Shown: piece by piece, positions 44,091 to 51,886 of the stretch
Layout: every line of letters begins with the position of its first letter
Position numbering within the stretch: position 1 is the first letter of the stretch
Origin: an uncultured Christensenellaceae bacterium
GTDB taxonomy: Bacteria; Bacillota; Clostridia; Christensenellales; UBA3700
DNA length: 64,000 nt
Reading direction: 5' to 3'
NCBI GenBank assembly: GCA_944380355.1
Contig: CALWHJ010000003.1
Coordinates: 62,001 to 126,000 of the forward strand
Position numbers and translations under genes: made by a program
The notes under the pieces: generated by a model
Told to the model about the DNA's origin: nothing
Database searches by the model: none
The model's input: only the letters and a program-made list of their open reading frames with translations

Positions 44091-44106
44091 GTTAGCTATA
44101 GCTAAC
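44091..44106. promoter_or_regulatory. Operator-like 16-bp perfect palindrome
   Basis: GTTAGCTATAGCTAAC, fully self-complementary. It covers the -35 region of a possible promoter for the YgbA/ECF operon (-10 TAGAAT at 44074-44079, minus strand). The TTAG...CTAA half-sites resemble DtxR/IdeR/MntR-type iron or manganese boxes. The regulator is not in the window. Confidence 0.7.
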
Positions 44107-44328
44107 TTTATATGCTAAAAAAAATAAATCTTATCCAGATTTCGTTTTTATCCGCTCGCATAAAGCTTGCAACGGCTAATTGTCTTGCACCTGCAAATGG
44201 ACTTGATGACATTATTCTCGATAGCGGTATTGATTGGCTTTGCCCTTACGCTATACCGTTTTAATATACGCTCTTTTTGTCTTCAGTATCTATTCTAAAA
44301 GATATTATTCGCTTTGTCAACAAAAAAT

Positions 44329-44344
44329 GTTAGCTTTAGCAAAC
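44329..44344. promoter_or_regulatory. Second operator-like site
   Basis: GTTAGCTTTAGCAAAC, 14 of 16 bases as at 44091-44106. It may be a second binding site for the same regulator. Confidence 0.55.
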
Positions 44345-44429
44345 TTTTTTTTGTTGAAATATTCGATTATATCCGTATCGGGATTTACGCTGCTTTCTTT
44401 ACGCATGTGCGCACGCGAGTATGATACAT

Positions 44430-44470
44430 TTATATATACAATTTAAGCCTTATGTAAATTGTATATATAA
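44430..44470. repeat. Dispersed 41-bp palindrome, copy 4 (reverse)
   Basis: Perfect 16-bp stem TTATATATACAATTTA with the loop AGCCTTATG, the exact complement of the loop in copies 1, 3 and 5. The fifth stem base differs from copy 1 and its partner differs to match. It lies 90 bases upstream of the GH2 promoter. Confidence 0.9.
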
Positions 44471-44559
44471 TATTATATTATAATATATATTATTAAGCTG
44501 TATGTTTTCTTTCAGTTTTTCGGCTCTACGGATTGGCTTTTCAGCCGCGTATTTGCCTA

Positions 44560-44588
44560 TTGCAATCAATCTAAAAATGTTTTATAAT
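44560..44588 (+). promoter_or_regulatory. Promoter of GH2 gene, leaderless start
   Basis: TTGCAA, 17-base spacer, TATAAT (44583-44588). The ATG at 44595 is seven bases after the -10 box, where transcription should begin, and no ribosome site is present. Confidence 0.7.
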
Positions 44589-44594
44589 AAAACT

Positions 44595-46304
44595 ATGAAC
44601 AGACTTTATACACCTTGGGCTGACAAAATCGACACTACTCAATATCCCCGTCCTCAAATGGTAAGGGACAGTTTTCAACCGCTTGACGGCAAGTGGAAGT
44701 ATCTCATTCAGAAAGGCGATTTGACTTTCATTCCCGACGAAAACACTCTTTTCGAAGGAGATATCCTCGTACCCTTTTCTCCCGAAAGTATTCTTTCGGG
44801 TGTAGAACGTACGCTCCTTGCAGACGAAGTATTGGTATACCGCACGACTTTTTCCCGCAAACAAAACGCACCCCGCGCGCTGTTGCATTTCGGAGCGGTA
44901 GACTACGAGTGCCGCGTATATCTCAACGGCTATCTCATATGCACGCATACGGGCGGCTATACGCCTTTCGAAGCCGAAGTGTCGCAGTTTATAGAGGACG
45001 AAAACACTCTCGACGTATGCGTAGTCGACCCGTCGGACTCAAAACCTATAAGCAGAGGAAAACAGACAACGAAGCACGGCGGAATATGGTATGCCCCCAC
45101 TTCGGGAATATGGCAAAGCGTATGGCTGGAATATCTGCCCAAATTATACGTAAAGTCCATCAAAATCACTCCCGATTTGGACAATAAACTCGTAAAAATT
45201 CTCGCTTTGACCAACGCGGGAGAAAAACCCTTTACCGTTAGGCTAGGCAAAAAAGATTACCTCTCCGACGGAGGAGAGTTGAGCATACCGATAGAAGATT
45301 TAATCGAATGGTCTCCCGAAAATCCCTATCTCTACGACTTTACCCTTAAGGCGGGAGAGGATACGGTAAAGAGCTACTTTGCTATGCGTAAATTTTCGCT
45401 TGGTACCCGCGATGACGGCAAACCTTGCTTTATGCTCAACAATAAACCTTATTTTATGACAGGACTTCTCGACCAGGGCTACTGGTCTGACGGACTGTAT
45501 ACCGCACCCAGCGACGAAGCCTTGGAGTACGATATTTTGCTTGCCAAATCGTGCGGTTTCAACACCTTGAGAAAACACATAAAAATCGAACCTTTGAGAT
45601 GGTACTATCACTGCGACAGACTGGGTATGATTGTATGGCAGGATTTTGTCAACGGCGGCGGAAAATACAATCCTTTCGCAATACTTCTCCTGCCTAATAT
45701 AGGCATCAACGTAAAGGACTCTCATTACGGCTTTTATGCGCGAAAAGATAAAAAAGGCAAAGAACTTTATTACAAAGAAATGGACGAGGTCGTAGCGACT
45801 TTGTACAATTCTCCCTCTATAGCCCTTTGGACGACCTTCAACGAGGGCTGGGGACAGTTCGACTCCGATAAAGTAACCGAATATCTCCTAACACTTGACA
45901 ATACCCGCCTTATCGACAGCACAAGCGGTTGGTCCGACCAGGGCGGCAAGATAAGAAGCATACACAAATACTTCGTGCCCTTCAAAATGCCAAAACGCGA
46001 AAAACGCCCCGTATCGCTGAGCGAATACGGAGGTTACAGCCTGAGAGAAGAGGGACACAGCTATAGCGACAAAATTTTCGGCTACGCAAAAATGAAAAAC
46101 TCCGATGAGCTCAACGCCGCACTCGAAAAGCTGTGGACAAACGAGATTATACCTGCGCGCGAAAAAGGACTTTGCGCCGCGATATACACGCAGCTCAGCG
46201 ACGTCGAAGAAGAAGTCAACGGCATAGTTACCTATGACAGACAAATCGTTAAAGTAGATAAAGATTTAATGAAATCTCTCAACGAAAAACTTTGCGGGAA
46301 ATAA
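44595..46304 (+). CDS. Glycoside hydrolase family 2
   Basis: 569 residues from the ATG at 44595, which falls at the predicted transcription start. GH2 layout: sugar-binding jelly roll (20-180) with FGAVDYECRVYLNG, an Ig-like domain, then a TIM barrel. Asn416-Glu417 in TTFNEGWG is the acid/base, Glu477 in SLSEYGGY the nucleophile. No signal peptide. Beta-galactosidase, glucuronidase or mannosidase activity cannot be told apart here. It is shorter than LacZ-type enzymes. Confidence 0.9.
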   Translation: MNRLYTPWADKIDTTQYPRPQMVRDSFQPLDGKWKYLIQKGDLTFIPDENTLFEGDILVPFSPESILSGVERTLLADEVLVYRTTFSRKQNAPRALLHFGAVDYECRVYLNGYLICTHTGGYTPFEAEVSQFIEDENTLDVCVVDPSDSKPISRGKQTTKHGGIWYAPTSGIWQSVWLEYLPKLYVKSIKITPDLDNKLVKILALTNAGEKPFTVRLGKKDYLSDGGELSIPIEDLIEWSPENPYLYDFTLKAGEDTVKSYFAMRKFSLGTRDDGKPCFMLNNKPYFMTGLLDQGYWSDGLYTAPSDEALEYDILLAKSCGFNTLRKHIKIEPLRWYYHCDRLGMIVWQDFVNGGGKYNPFAILLLPNIGINVKDSHYGFYARKDKKGKELYYKEMDEVVATLYNSPSIALWTTFNEGWGQFDSDKVTEYLLTLDNTRLIDSTSGWSDQGGKIRSIHKYFVPFKMPKREKRPVSLSEYGGYSLREEGHSYSDKIFGYAKMKNSDELNAALEKLWTNEIIPAREKGLCAAIYTQLSDVEEEVNGIVTYDRQIVKVDKDLMKSLNEKLCGK

Positions 46305-46345
46305 TAAATTTAAAGGCTCTATATGGAGCCTTTAGTACATTTATA

Positions 46346-47104
46346 TTATTTTGTTGCCGTAATGAATAATCGTTTAAAAGCAAACAATACCTTGCCGTTT
46401 TTTTGCATCGGATAAGTTTCTGACAGCTTGTTTTGCACTACCTTTAAAAAATCTGCGACTTGATTTTCTTTAAGTTTTTGCATATACGGTCTTAATGCAG
46501 TACCCGCCAAAAACTCAAGTATTTTACTGTGACTGTCCATAACATGATAATAATCAGTAACCCAAATATCTATATTATGCGAGAACTGCGAAAGTAAATC
46601 GTAATATTGCCGCTCGTCGTAAATAGTAAAAATGTCGTTACTGTCAAAACTATTTCCTTTAATCTCATTATAGGCATTTATTATACAATCATTTGCCGTC
46701 ATCTTGTTAAATAAAGGTATCTGCGCGGCAAATATTCCACCTTTGTTTAAAACATCAAAAGAGTTGGCGATAAATTGATTTTGATTTGATATCCACTGCA
46801 TAAAAGCATTGGAAAACACTATATCGAATTTTCCTAAATCTTTAAACGGTAACGAACAGTCTCTGACAATAAAACTGATTTCCGGCAATGTTTCTTTCGC
46901 CTTAGCAAGCATCTCTCGAGACAAATCTGCTCCGATAATTTCGCTGTTTTGCCAACGCGCTTTTAATGCGCGCGTGCTCATTCCGCTACCGCACCCTACG
47001 TCCAAAATTCTATTTGCTTTATCCGCCGATATGCGGTATGTAAGGTCGAGCGAAGGTTGTATCCGCTCTTTTTCAAAACTGTTATATAATCTCGCGTCCC
47101 ACAT
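46346..47104 (-). CDS. Class I SAM methyltransferase (trans-aconitate methyltransferase-like)
   Basis: 252 residues. MWDARLYNSFEKERIQPSLDL at the start and ILDVGCGSGMSTRAL (motif I) near residue 33 match the Tam group; IGADLSREMLAKAK and FDIVFSNAFMQWI follow. Tam methylates trans-aconitate, but many relatives have other substrates. It lies 22 bases after the bile-salt hydrolase gene and is probably co-transcribed with it. Confidence 0.8.
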   Translation of the reverse strand: MWDARLYNSFEKERIQPSLDLTYRISADKANRILDVGCGSGMSTRALKARWQNSEIIGADLSREMLAKAKETLPEISFIVRDCSLPFKDLGKFDIVFSNAFMQWISNQNQFIANSFDVLNKGGIFAAQIPLFNKMTANDCIINAYNEIKGNSFDSNDIFTIYDERQYYDLLSQFSHNIDIWVTDYYHVMDSHSKILEFLAGTALRPYMQKLKENQVADFLKVVQNKLSETYPMQKNGKVLFAFKRLFITATK

Positions 47105-47126
47105 ATTTTTTTCCTTTCTTTTCTAT

Positions 47127-48113
47127 TTATTCTATTTTCATAATATCCTGCTTTTCATTAAGGGGGAATACGCAAAGCGTTTTGCCCGATTTGTTTTCAT
47201 CATTCATCGCAACTTTGTTAAGCCGCGAATTTGAATAAGTCTTGTAATAGTACGCGCCCTGCGCCGCGTCTATGCAACACGAATAGGTAGTTTTATCCAC
47301 CTTGCCGTCTTTTGTCAATACGCTGCCCGCGGGCATAGCTACGCTGTCAAGAATATGAAAAACTTCCGACACGCAATCTATACTCTCTTTCGCGCCTGAA
47401 TACGCAAGACTGTTTTCCTTGCAGAATACCGCCCTCACGAATCTCGACGGACTCGACCAGTCACCTGCCAGTCCTACCGCTCCTCCGCCCACTCCAAAAG
47501 AAGTCAGCTTTGCAGATTTGCAAAATCCCTCCTCTGGATATTCTGCTTTTAAATTCATATACTGTCGCACGTTTTCGGTGTGGTAGGGAAAAGGAGGATT
47601 GTTGGTAATCACTCCGTATGGATTATCATATATTTTCATACCGTCTTCGCCATACTCGACTACTATACTGCCGCCTTGGTCGGCAATAATCCAGTGCAAA
47701 GGCGCGCACGGCATTGTCGATTTAAAATCTATACCCACAATATCGGTATTTTCCAAAGCTTTTTTGGCTTCGCTCAAATCCGTACAAATTCCCAACACAA
47801 AAGGTATAATTTCGTATGGCGCAAGCGCAAATCCGTAAGCGTTTTTTTCTTTTGCATACTTCGCGTTAAAAGGAAAATTCAACCCCGCCATGCAAAGCCC
47901 CTTTTCATTGCAAGCCTCCGCATATAGAGGATAATCGTCAGTAACGTTTGCCATACCTATTAAAGCATAGCAGTTTTTGAAATCCCCCTCTCTCTTAAAC
48001 TTGAAAATATACTCTCTCGGCGTAATTACTACTCTCTCCCCGAAACGGTATTCTATATCCATATTCCTGCCGAAAAAAAGCGAGCCTTTTACGTAAGTTA
48101 ATGCAGTGCACAT
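47127..48113 (-). CDS. Choloylglycine hydrolase family protein (probable bile-salt hydrolase)
   Basis: 328 residues from the ATG at 48113, which puts cysteine at position 2; removal of Met frees the N-terminal nucleophile Cys. A GTG two codons earlier would destroy this. Other active-site residues of the family are in place: Arg16 and Asp19 in GRNMD, Asn79 in AGLNFP, Asn171/172 in ITNNPPF, and Arg224 in SSPSRFVRA. The enzyme cleaves the amide of glyco- or tauro-conjugated bile acids; penicillin V acylase activity is the alternative. Ribosome site GAGGTGG. It points to a gut habitat. Confidence 0.9.
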   Translation of the reverse strand: MCTALTYVKGSLFFGRNMDIEYRFGERVVITPREYIFKFKREGDFKNCYALIGMANVTDDYPLYAEACNEKGLCMAGLNFPFNAKYAKEKNAYGFALAPYEIIPFVLGICTDLSEAKKALENTDIVGIDFKSTMPCAPLHWIIADQGGSIVVEYGEDGMKIYDNPYGVITNNPPFPYHTENVRQYMNLKAEYPEEGFCKSAKLTSFGVGGGAVGLAGDWSSPSRFVRAVFCKENSLAYSGAKESIDCVSEVFHILDSVAMPAGSVLTKDGKVDKTTYSCCIDAAQGAYYYKTYSNSRLNKVAMNDENKSGKTLCVFPLNEKQDIMKIE

Positions 48114-48461
48114 ATCCACCTCTCTTTTGATTTATTGACTAAAAATTGCCAATGTATCCGTCCTAGCGTTTATTTTATATTAAATCATTGGCAATCAATA
48201 GTCAATAGCATAATACAATCGGGGGTAGTTTGTTATTTAAAAAACGGTATAGGACATATTGATTTTGAATATTCACGTACAAAGAGATTTTTGCATAATA
48301 TATCCAAGCAACACAATACAAGAGCCATAATACCATTTTTCTTAAACTACTCATTCAATTCTCCTTATATATCTTAGTTATTTTGTCATAATTAATATAA
48401 CACTATATTATATATAGTGTATGTCAATAATTTAACACTAAATTAAATGTATAATTAATTT
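48114..48461. other. 348-base intergenic region
   Basis: No gene seen. It holds a 21-bp inverted repeat (48400-48420) and the -10 box of the small XRE gene (48450-48455). Confidence 0.7.
48400..48420. promoter_or_regulatory. Operator-like inverted repeat before XRE gene
   Basis: ACACTATA (48400-48407) and TATAGTGT (48413-48420) form perfect 8-bp arms around TTATA. A further ACACTA half-site lies at 48435-48440. Likely autoregulatory site of the XRE protein (inference). Confidence 0.55.
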
Positions 48462-48668
48462 ATGAGCAGTCTAGGTGAAAACTTAAAATCTTTGCGAAAA
48501 ATCAACAATATCAGTCAAAAAGACTTTGCCGCAAAAATGCAGACCACTCAACAGCGCGTAAGTGAGTGGGAGTGCAATAAGGTTGAGCCTTCGCTGTATA
48601 ATATCATTAAAATTTTGAAAATTTACAATATTACCTTTGAAGAACTTATCGACGGCATAGAGTTTTGA
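48462..48668 (+). CDS. Small XRE family regulator
   Basis: 68 residues, one XRE domain: LKSLRKINNISQKDFAAKM, then QQRVSEWECNKVEPSLYN with the recognition helix. No other domain. There is no ribosome site before the ATG, and TATAAT ends seven bases upstream, so the mRNA may be leaderless. Confidence 0.85.
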   Translation: MSSLGENLKSLRKINNISQKDFAAKMQTTQQRVSEWECNKVEPSLYNIIKILKIYNITFEELIDGIEF

Positions 48669-48715
48669 CGCGCCGAAAAACCTTATAATTACTTGATTGC
48701 AAATGAAAAGCATAA

Positions 48716-48745
48716 AAAAAGAAGAGTATTGCAACTCTTCTTTTT
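48716..48745. terminator. Bidirectional terminator beside tRNA-Pro
   Basis: AAAAAGAAGAGT (48716-48727) pairs with ACTCTTCTTTTT (48734-48745), loop ATTGCA. It directly touches the tRNA 3' end on the minus strand. Confidence 0.88.
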
Positions 48746-48822
48746 TGGTCGAGGTGACAAGACTTGAACTTGCGACCTCACGGTCCCTAACCGTGCGCGC
48801 TACCAACCTGCGCTACACCTCG
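48746..48822 (-). tRNA. tRNA-Pro(AGG)
   Basis: 77 nt with encoded CCA. Acceptor CGAGGTG pairs with CACCTCG; D arm AGCGCAGGTTGGTAGCGC; anticodon stem CACGG/CCGTG with loop TTAGGGA, anticodon AGG; TTCAAGT T-loop. Confidence 0.95.
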
Positions 48823-48874
48823 ATTGGCTTATCTTTGCGCTTGATGAATACCTGTTGTCTCTCAAGGCTTTTTT

Positions 48875-48903
48875 ATTATATCCTCTTAATTTAAAAATAT
48901 CAA
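48875..48903 (-). promoter_or_regulatory. Promoter of tRNA-Pro
   Basis: TTGATA, 17-base spacer, TATAAT on the minus strand, about 50 bases before the tRNA. Confidence 0.82.
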
Positions 48904-49016
48904 GGCTTTTGAGGTACTTTTTTTAATTAATTTTACGCTTTTTCAGACAATATCCGCCTCAATGCCTGATTTTTGCTTAGCACAAAGGCGGTTTGTCGAT
49001 TTGTTTTGTCCTGTAT

Positions 49017-49625
49017 TTATTCTACTATCGGCTTGGATTTGTAGATGTCCGCGATTATTTCCACGCACTTTTCTATGCCCAAAGTTCCGCTGTCGAGCGC
49101 AACGTCGTAATTATTTGCGTTGCCCCATTCCATTTCCGTATAGAATTGATAGTACGCGGCACGGCGTTTGTCCTTGTCCTTAAGACGCTTCATAGGGCTG
49201 TCCTCTCTCTCGCCGTAGAGATTTACTATACGCTCTGCTCTCTTGTCCATATCGGCGTGCACGTAAACCTTTATGCAATCGGCAATATCACGCAAGATAT
49301 AGTCAGCGCAACGTCCTACGATTACGCAAGGTCCTTTCTGCGCAAGCTCCATAATGATTTTGCGCTGAGTTATCCACAAATAGTCCTGATTGGATATGCC
49401 ATTGTACGTTCTGCCGGCAGCGAGCACGTTGGCAAGCCAACTGCCGTGCGTAGTGTATTCTCCGTGTTCTTCAACGTATTCTTTTGCAAGTCCGCTCTCT
49501 TCCGCTACTTTTTCGATAAGCTCGTTGTCATAGCAAGGTATGCCGAGTTTTGCGGCTACCTCCTTACCTACCGTTCTGCCGCCGCTGCCGAATTGTCTTG
49601 AAATGGTGATAATTCTGTTTTTCAT
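49017..49625 (-). CDS. Cytidylate kinase-like family protein
   Basis: 202 residues. P-loop ISRQFGSGGRTVGK (8-21), IPCYDNELIEKVAEESG (as in the cytidylate kinase-like family PF13189), VIVGRCADYILRD near 100, and a lid-like region rich in K and R. It probably phosphorylates a nucleotide or small molecule, but the substrate is unknown; it is not the housekeeping Cmk. Ribosome site GGAGG. Confidence 0.87.
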   Translation of the reverse strand: MKNRIITISRQFGSGGRTVGKEVAAKLGIPCYDNELIEKVAEESGLAKEYVEEHGEYTTHGSWLANVLAAGRTYNGISNQDYLWITQRKIIMELAQKGPCVIVGRCADYILRDIADCIKVYVHADMDKRAERIVNLYGEREDSPMKRLKDKDKRRAAYYQFYTEMEWGNANNYDVALDSGTLGIEKCVEIIADIYKSKPIVE

Positions 49626-49775
49626 AATTTACCTCCGCTTGTTACGTTTATATTATATCACAATAAAAATCGAAATTGAATACCCTTTTGAAAAAAATCG
49701 ACTCAAATTCAGCCCGATGACGACTTTTTTAAACTGTATACGTTTTAAGAGAGTAAAGCGCCGTTTGAGTCGCTA

Positions 49776-49804
49776 TTTACATTTAGTCCCTTTTATGTTA
49801 CAAT
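49776..49804 (+). promoter_or_regulatory. Promoter of the small 49829 frame
   Basis: TTTACA, 17-base spacer, TACAAT. Almost the same promoter and leader occurs at 50006-50034. Confidence 0.7.
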
Positions 49805-49828
49805 TCTAATATCAGCAAGGAGATAGCA

Positions 49829-49974
49829 ATGTCAAATTTTTCATTTCCCGTACGCGACGGTAAAAACCGTGAAAGAAAAAAGAAAAAACCCAACTTCAAT
49901 TTACTTCCGACCCGACTTCGGAAGAATCCGACCTAGACGATACTGCCGAAGGCAACTCGCTAAGTAATTCTTAA
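49829..49974 (+). pseudogene. Small frame split by a frameshift at an A run
   Basis: ATG at 49829 with AAGGAG six bases upstream and a good promoter. The first frame gives a 35-residue basic peptide ending at TAG 49936. If the frame slips by -1 at the six-A run (about 49884-49889), reading continues for 28 more codons in an acidic, serine-rich tail (TSEESDLDDTAEG) to TAA 49974. The product would be 48 residues, basic then acidic. Either a small gene with frameshifting or a decayed one. Confidence 0.5.
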
Positions 49975-50005
49975 TTATTAGTCTGTTTTATTTCGTAATT
50001 GGTTA

Positions 50006-50034
50006 TTTACATTTATCTAGGTATATGGTACAAT
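50006..50034 (+). promoter_or_regulatory. Promoter of the PH-domain membrane gene
   Basis: TTTACA, 17-base spacer, TACAAT, followed by a leader similar to that at 49805-49828. Confidence 0.75.
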
Positions 50035-50060
50035 CGTAATAAGAAATCAAGGAGATTATT

Positions 50061-50741
50061 ATGGCAAAGTACGATGAAAATTTTTTCAAAATCGACGGTG
50101 AAGAAAAAACAGAATTCAAAGTAGACGCTCTTTTATCCCCCGACGAAACTCTTTTGTGGCAAGGTAAACCGAATAAGAAGGCTTTTATCTTGTCTAATAT
50201 CATAAAGATGCTGCCGATAGCTATAATTTGGCTTGCAATCGATACGACTATGATTGTGCTGTTTGCAAAATTCGTGCCCGATATTCCTATTGGAGCAAAA
50301 ATAGGCATTGCTGCATTTTTCGTAATACATTTGGCTCCCGTATGGATATGGCTGTATAACATAGCTACCGCATCCAAAAGACACGCAAACACCGAATACG
50401 CTTTTACGGATAAGAGAATAATTATTAAAACGGGACTGATAGGTATTGACGTCCAGAATATATATTACAGCGAAATAGAAAGCATCAACGTAAAAGTAGG
50501 TGTCGCAGACAAAATGCTTAAGGTCGGTGACATATACATAAAATGCAATGCGCACGCGCAAGTGCTTTGGGACTTGCCTACCCCTTACGCTCTTGCAAAC
50601 AGACTACAGAAAATAGCGCTTGACATAAAGTCCGACATACACTTCCCCAACGCTATGCGTCCCGAAGAAAACAAAGGCTACAAAACAAAATACAAATCGG
50701 ACGTCGATACAAACGTCAATGACGACGACCTGAAATTGTAA
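50061..50741 (+). CDS. Membrane protein with bacterial PH domain (YdbS/DUF304 type)
   Basis: 226 residues. SPDETLLWQGKPNKKAF near residue 26 starts the domain, two hydrophobic spans follow (45-72 and 80-103), and then the PH-like fold: YAFTDKRIIIKTGLIGIDVQNIYYSEI, typical of bPH2/YdbS proteins. The tail is acidic. These proteins are membrane-bound and of unknown biochemical role. Ribosome site AAGGAG. Confidence 0.85.
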   Translation: MAKYDENFFKIDGEEKTEFKVDALLSPDETLLWQGKPNKKAFILSNIIKMLPIAIIWLAIDTTMIVLFAKFVPDIPIGAKIGIAAFFVIHLAPVWIWLYNIATASKRHANTEYAFTDKRIIIKTGLIGIDVQNIYYSEIESINVKVGVADKMLKVGDIYIKCNAHAQVLWDLPTPYALANRLQKIALDIKSDIHFPNAMRPEENKGYKTKYKSDVDTNVNDDDLKL

Positions 50742-50747
50742 AAATTC

Positions 50748-50772
50748 AACGGCGGTTTTGACTGCCGTTTTT
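50748..50772 (+). terminator. Terminator after PH-domain gene
   Basis: AACGGCGGT (50748-50756) pairs with ACTGCCGTT (50761-50769) with one G-T pair, then TTTT. Confidence 0.8.
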
Positions 50773-50806
50773 CATTAAAACTAAGTCAATGCTCAAAGGT
50801 GAGAAT

Positions 50807-51790
50807 ATGATTACTCTTATGCCGTCCGACAAACCCAATCTTTGTCAACGCAAACTTATCGAGAGAAAATACGGAATGTTTATTCATTTCGGAATAAACA
50901 CTTTCAACGACACCGAATGGTCAGACGGAAAACTGCCCGTTTCGTCGTACAACCCGCAATCCGTAGACGCAGACTCGTGGGTAAAAAACGCATATAACGC
51001 GGGAATGAATTACGTAATAATCATCACCAAACACCACGACGGATTCTGTCTTTGGGATACCGATACGACAGACTACTGCGTCAACCGCTCCCCCAACAAA
51101 ACCGACGTAATCGCCGAGGTCGCAAAAGCCTGCAAAAAATACGATATCAAACTAGGGCTTTACTATTCGCTGTGGGACCGTCACGAAAAATGCTATAAAA
51201 ACGATGAGCAATACGTAGAATATATGTGCCAACACTTAAAAGAGTTATTAGGCGGAAAATACGGAGAGATTTGCGAGCTGTGGCTTGACGGGGGCTGGGA
51301 TAAACGTCCTAAAAAATGGAACATACCTAAAATCTACGATTTAGCACATTCCCTTCAACCCGATTGTGCTACCGCGGTAAACCTTACTATCGGATATCCC
51401 CGATCAAAAAGACCTATGAAAAAATTTCATCCTCAAAACTACAGAGAAGGTATGCCTATAAGATACTTCCCTTCGGATTTCAGACTCTGGGACCCTAACT
51501 TCACGAGAGCTAACGACCCTAAGCTTTACAAATACAACGGCAATACTTATTATCTGCCCTTCGAAGCTACGATATGTATACGCAATATGTCAAATTGGTT
51601 TTGGGACCCTAAGTACAAAGACGACAGACTTGTGGACGCCGACTTTATAATAGACAAATACAAATTACTAACCTCTGCGTCAAACTCTCTTGTCGTCAAC
51701 GCAGCTCCCGATATCTTCGGCAAGCAAGACCCCGACGATATTCAAAGGCTTATGCTGGTAGCAGAAAAACTCGGAATAGCACGCAAATAA
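50807..51790 (+). CDS. Alpha-L-fucosidase (GH29)
   Basis: 327 residues from the ATG at 50807 (ribosome site AAAGGTGAG). GH29 landmarks: KYGMFIHFGINTF (21-33), TKHHDGFCLWDTDTTDY (74-90), and LWLDGGWD with nucleophile Asp161. It is short and lacks the C-terminal beta-sandwich of many GH29 enzymes. No signal peptide, so it should act on imported fucosylated oligosaccharides. It converges on a GPH sugar transporter gene. Confidence 0.93.
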   Translation: MITLMPSDKPNLCQRKLIERKYGMFIHFGINTFNDTEWSDGKLPVSSYNPQSVDADSWVKNAYNAGMNYVIIITKHHDGFCLWDTDTTDYCVNRSPNKTDVIAEVAKACKKYDIKLGLYYSLWDRHEKCYKNDEQYVEYMCQHLKELLGGKYGEICELWLDGGWDKRPKKWNIPKIYDLAHSLQPDCATAVNLTIGYPRSKRPMKKFHPQNYREGMPIRYFPSDFRLWDPNFTRANDPKLYKYNGNTYYLPFEATICIRNMSNWFWDPKYKDDRLVDADFIIDKYKLLTSASNSLVVNAAPDIFGKQDPDDIQRLMLVAEKLGIARK

Positions 51791-51802
51791 TCATCTTACC
51801 AT

Positions 51803-51839
51803 AAATAAAAAACGACCCTGAAAAGGCCGTTTTTTATTT
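51803..51839. terminator. Bidirectional terminator between GH29 and GPH genes
   Basis: AAATAAAAAACG and CGTTTTTTATTT arms around CCCTGAAAAGG. Confidence 0.85.
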
Positions 51840-51886
51840 TCTTTTATTGTTTGTTTTATTCATCTTTTCTGCGTAGATTTATTGTT

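Larger units (their letters stand above)
44043..44594. other. 552-base divergent intergenic region
   Basis: Contains two similar operator-like palindromes (44091-44106 and 44329-44344), palindrome copy 4 (44430-44470), an AT tract, and the promoter of the GH2 gene (44560-44588). No convincing gene. Confidence 0.75.
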
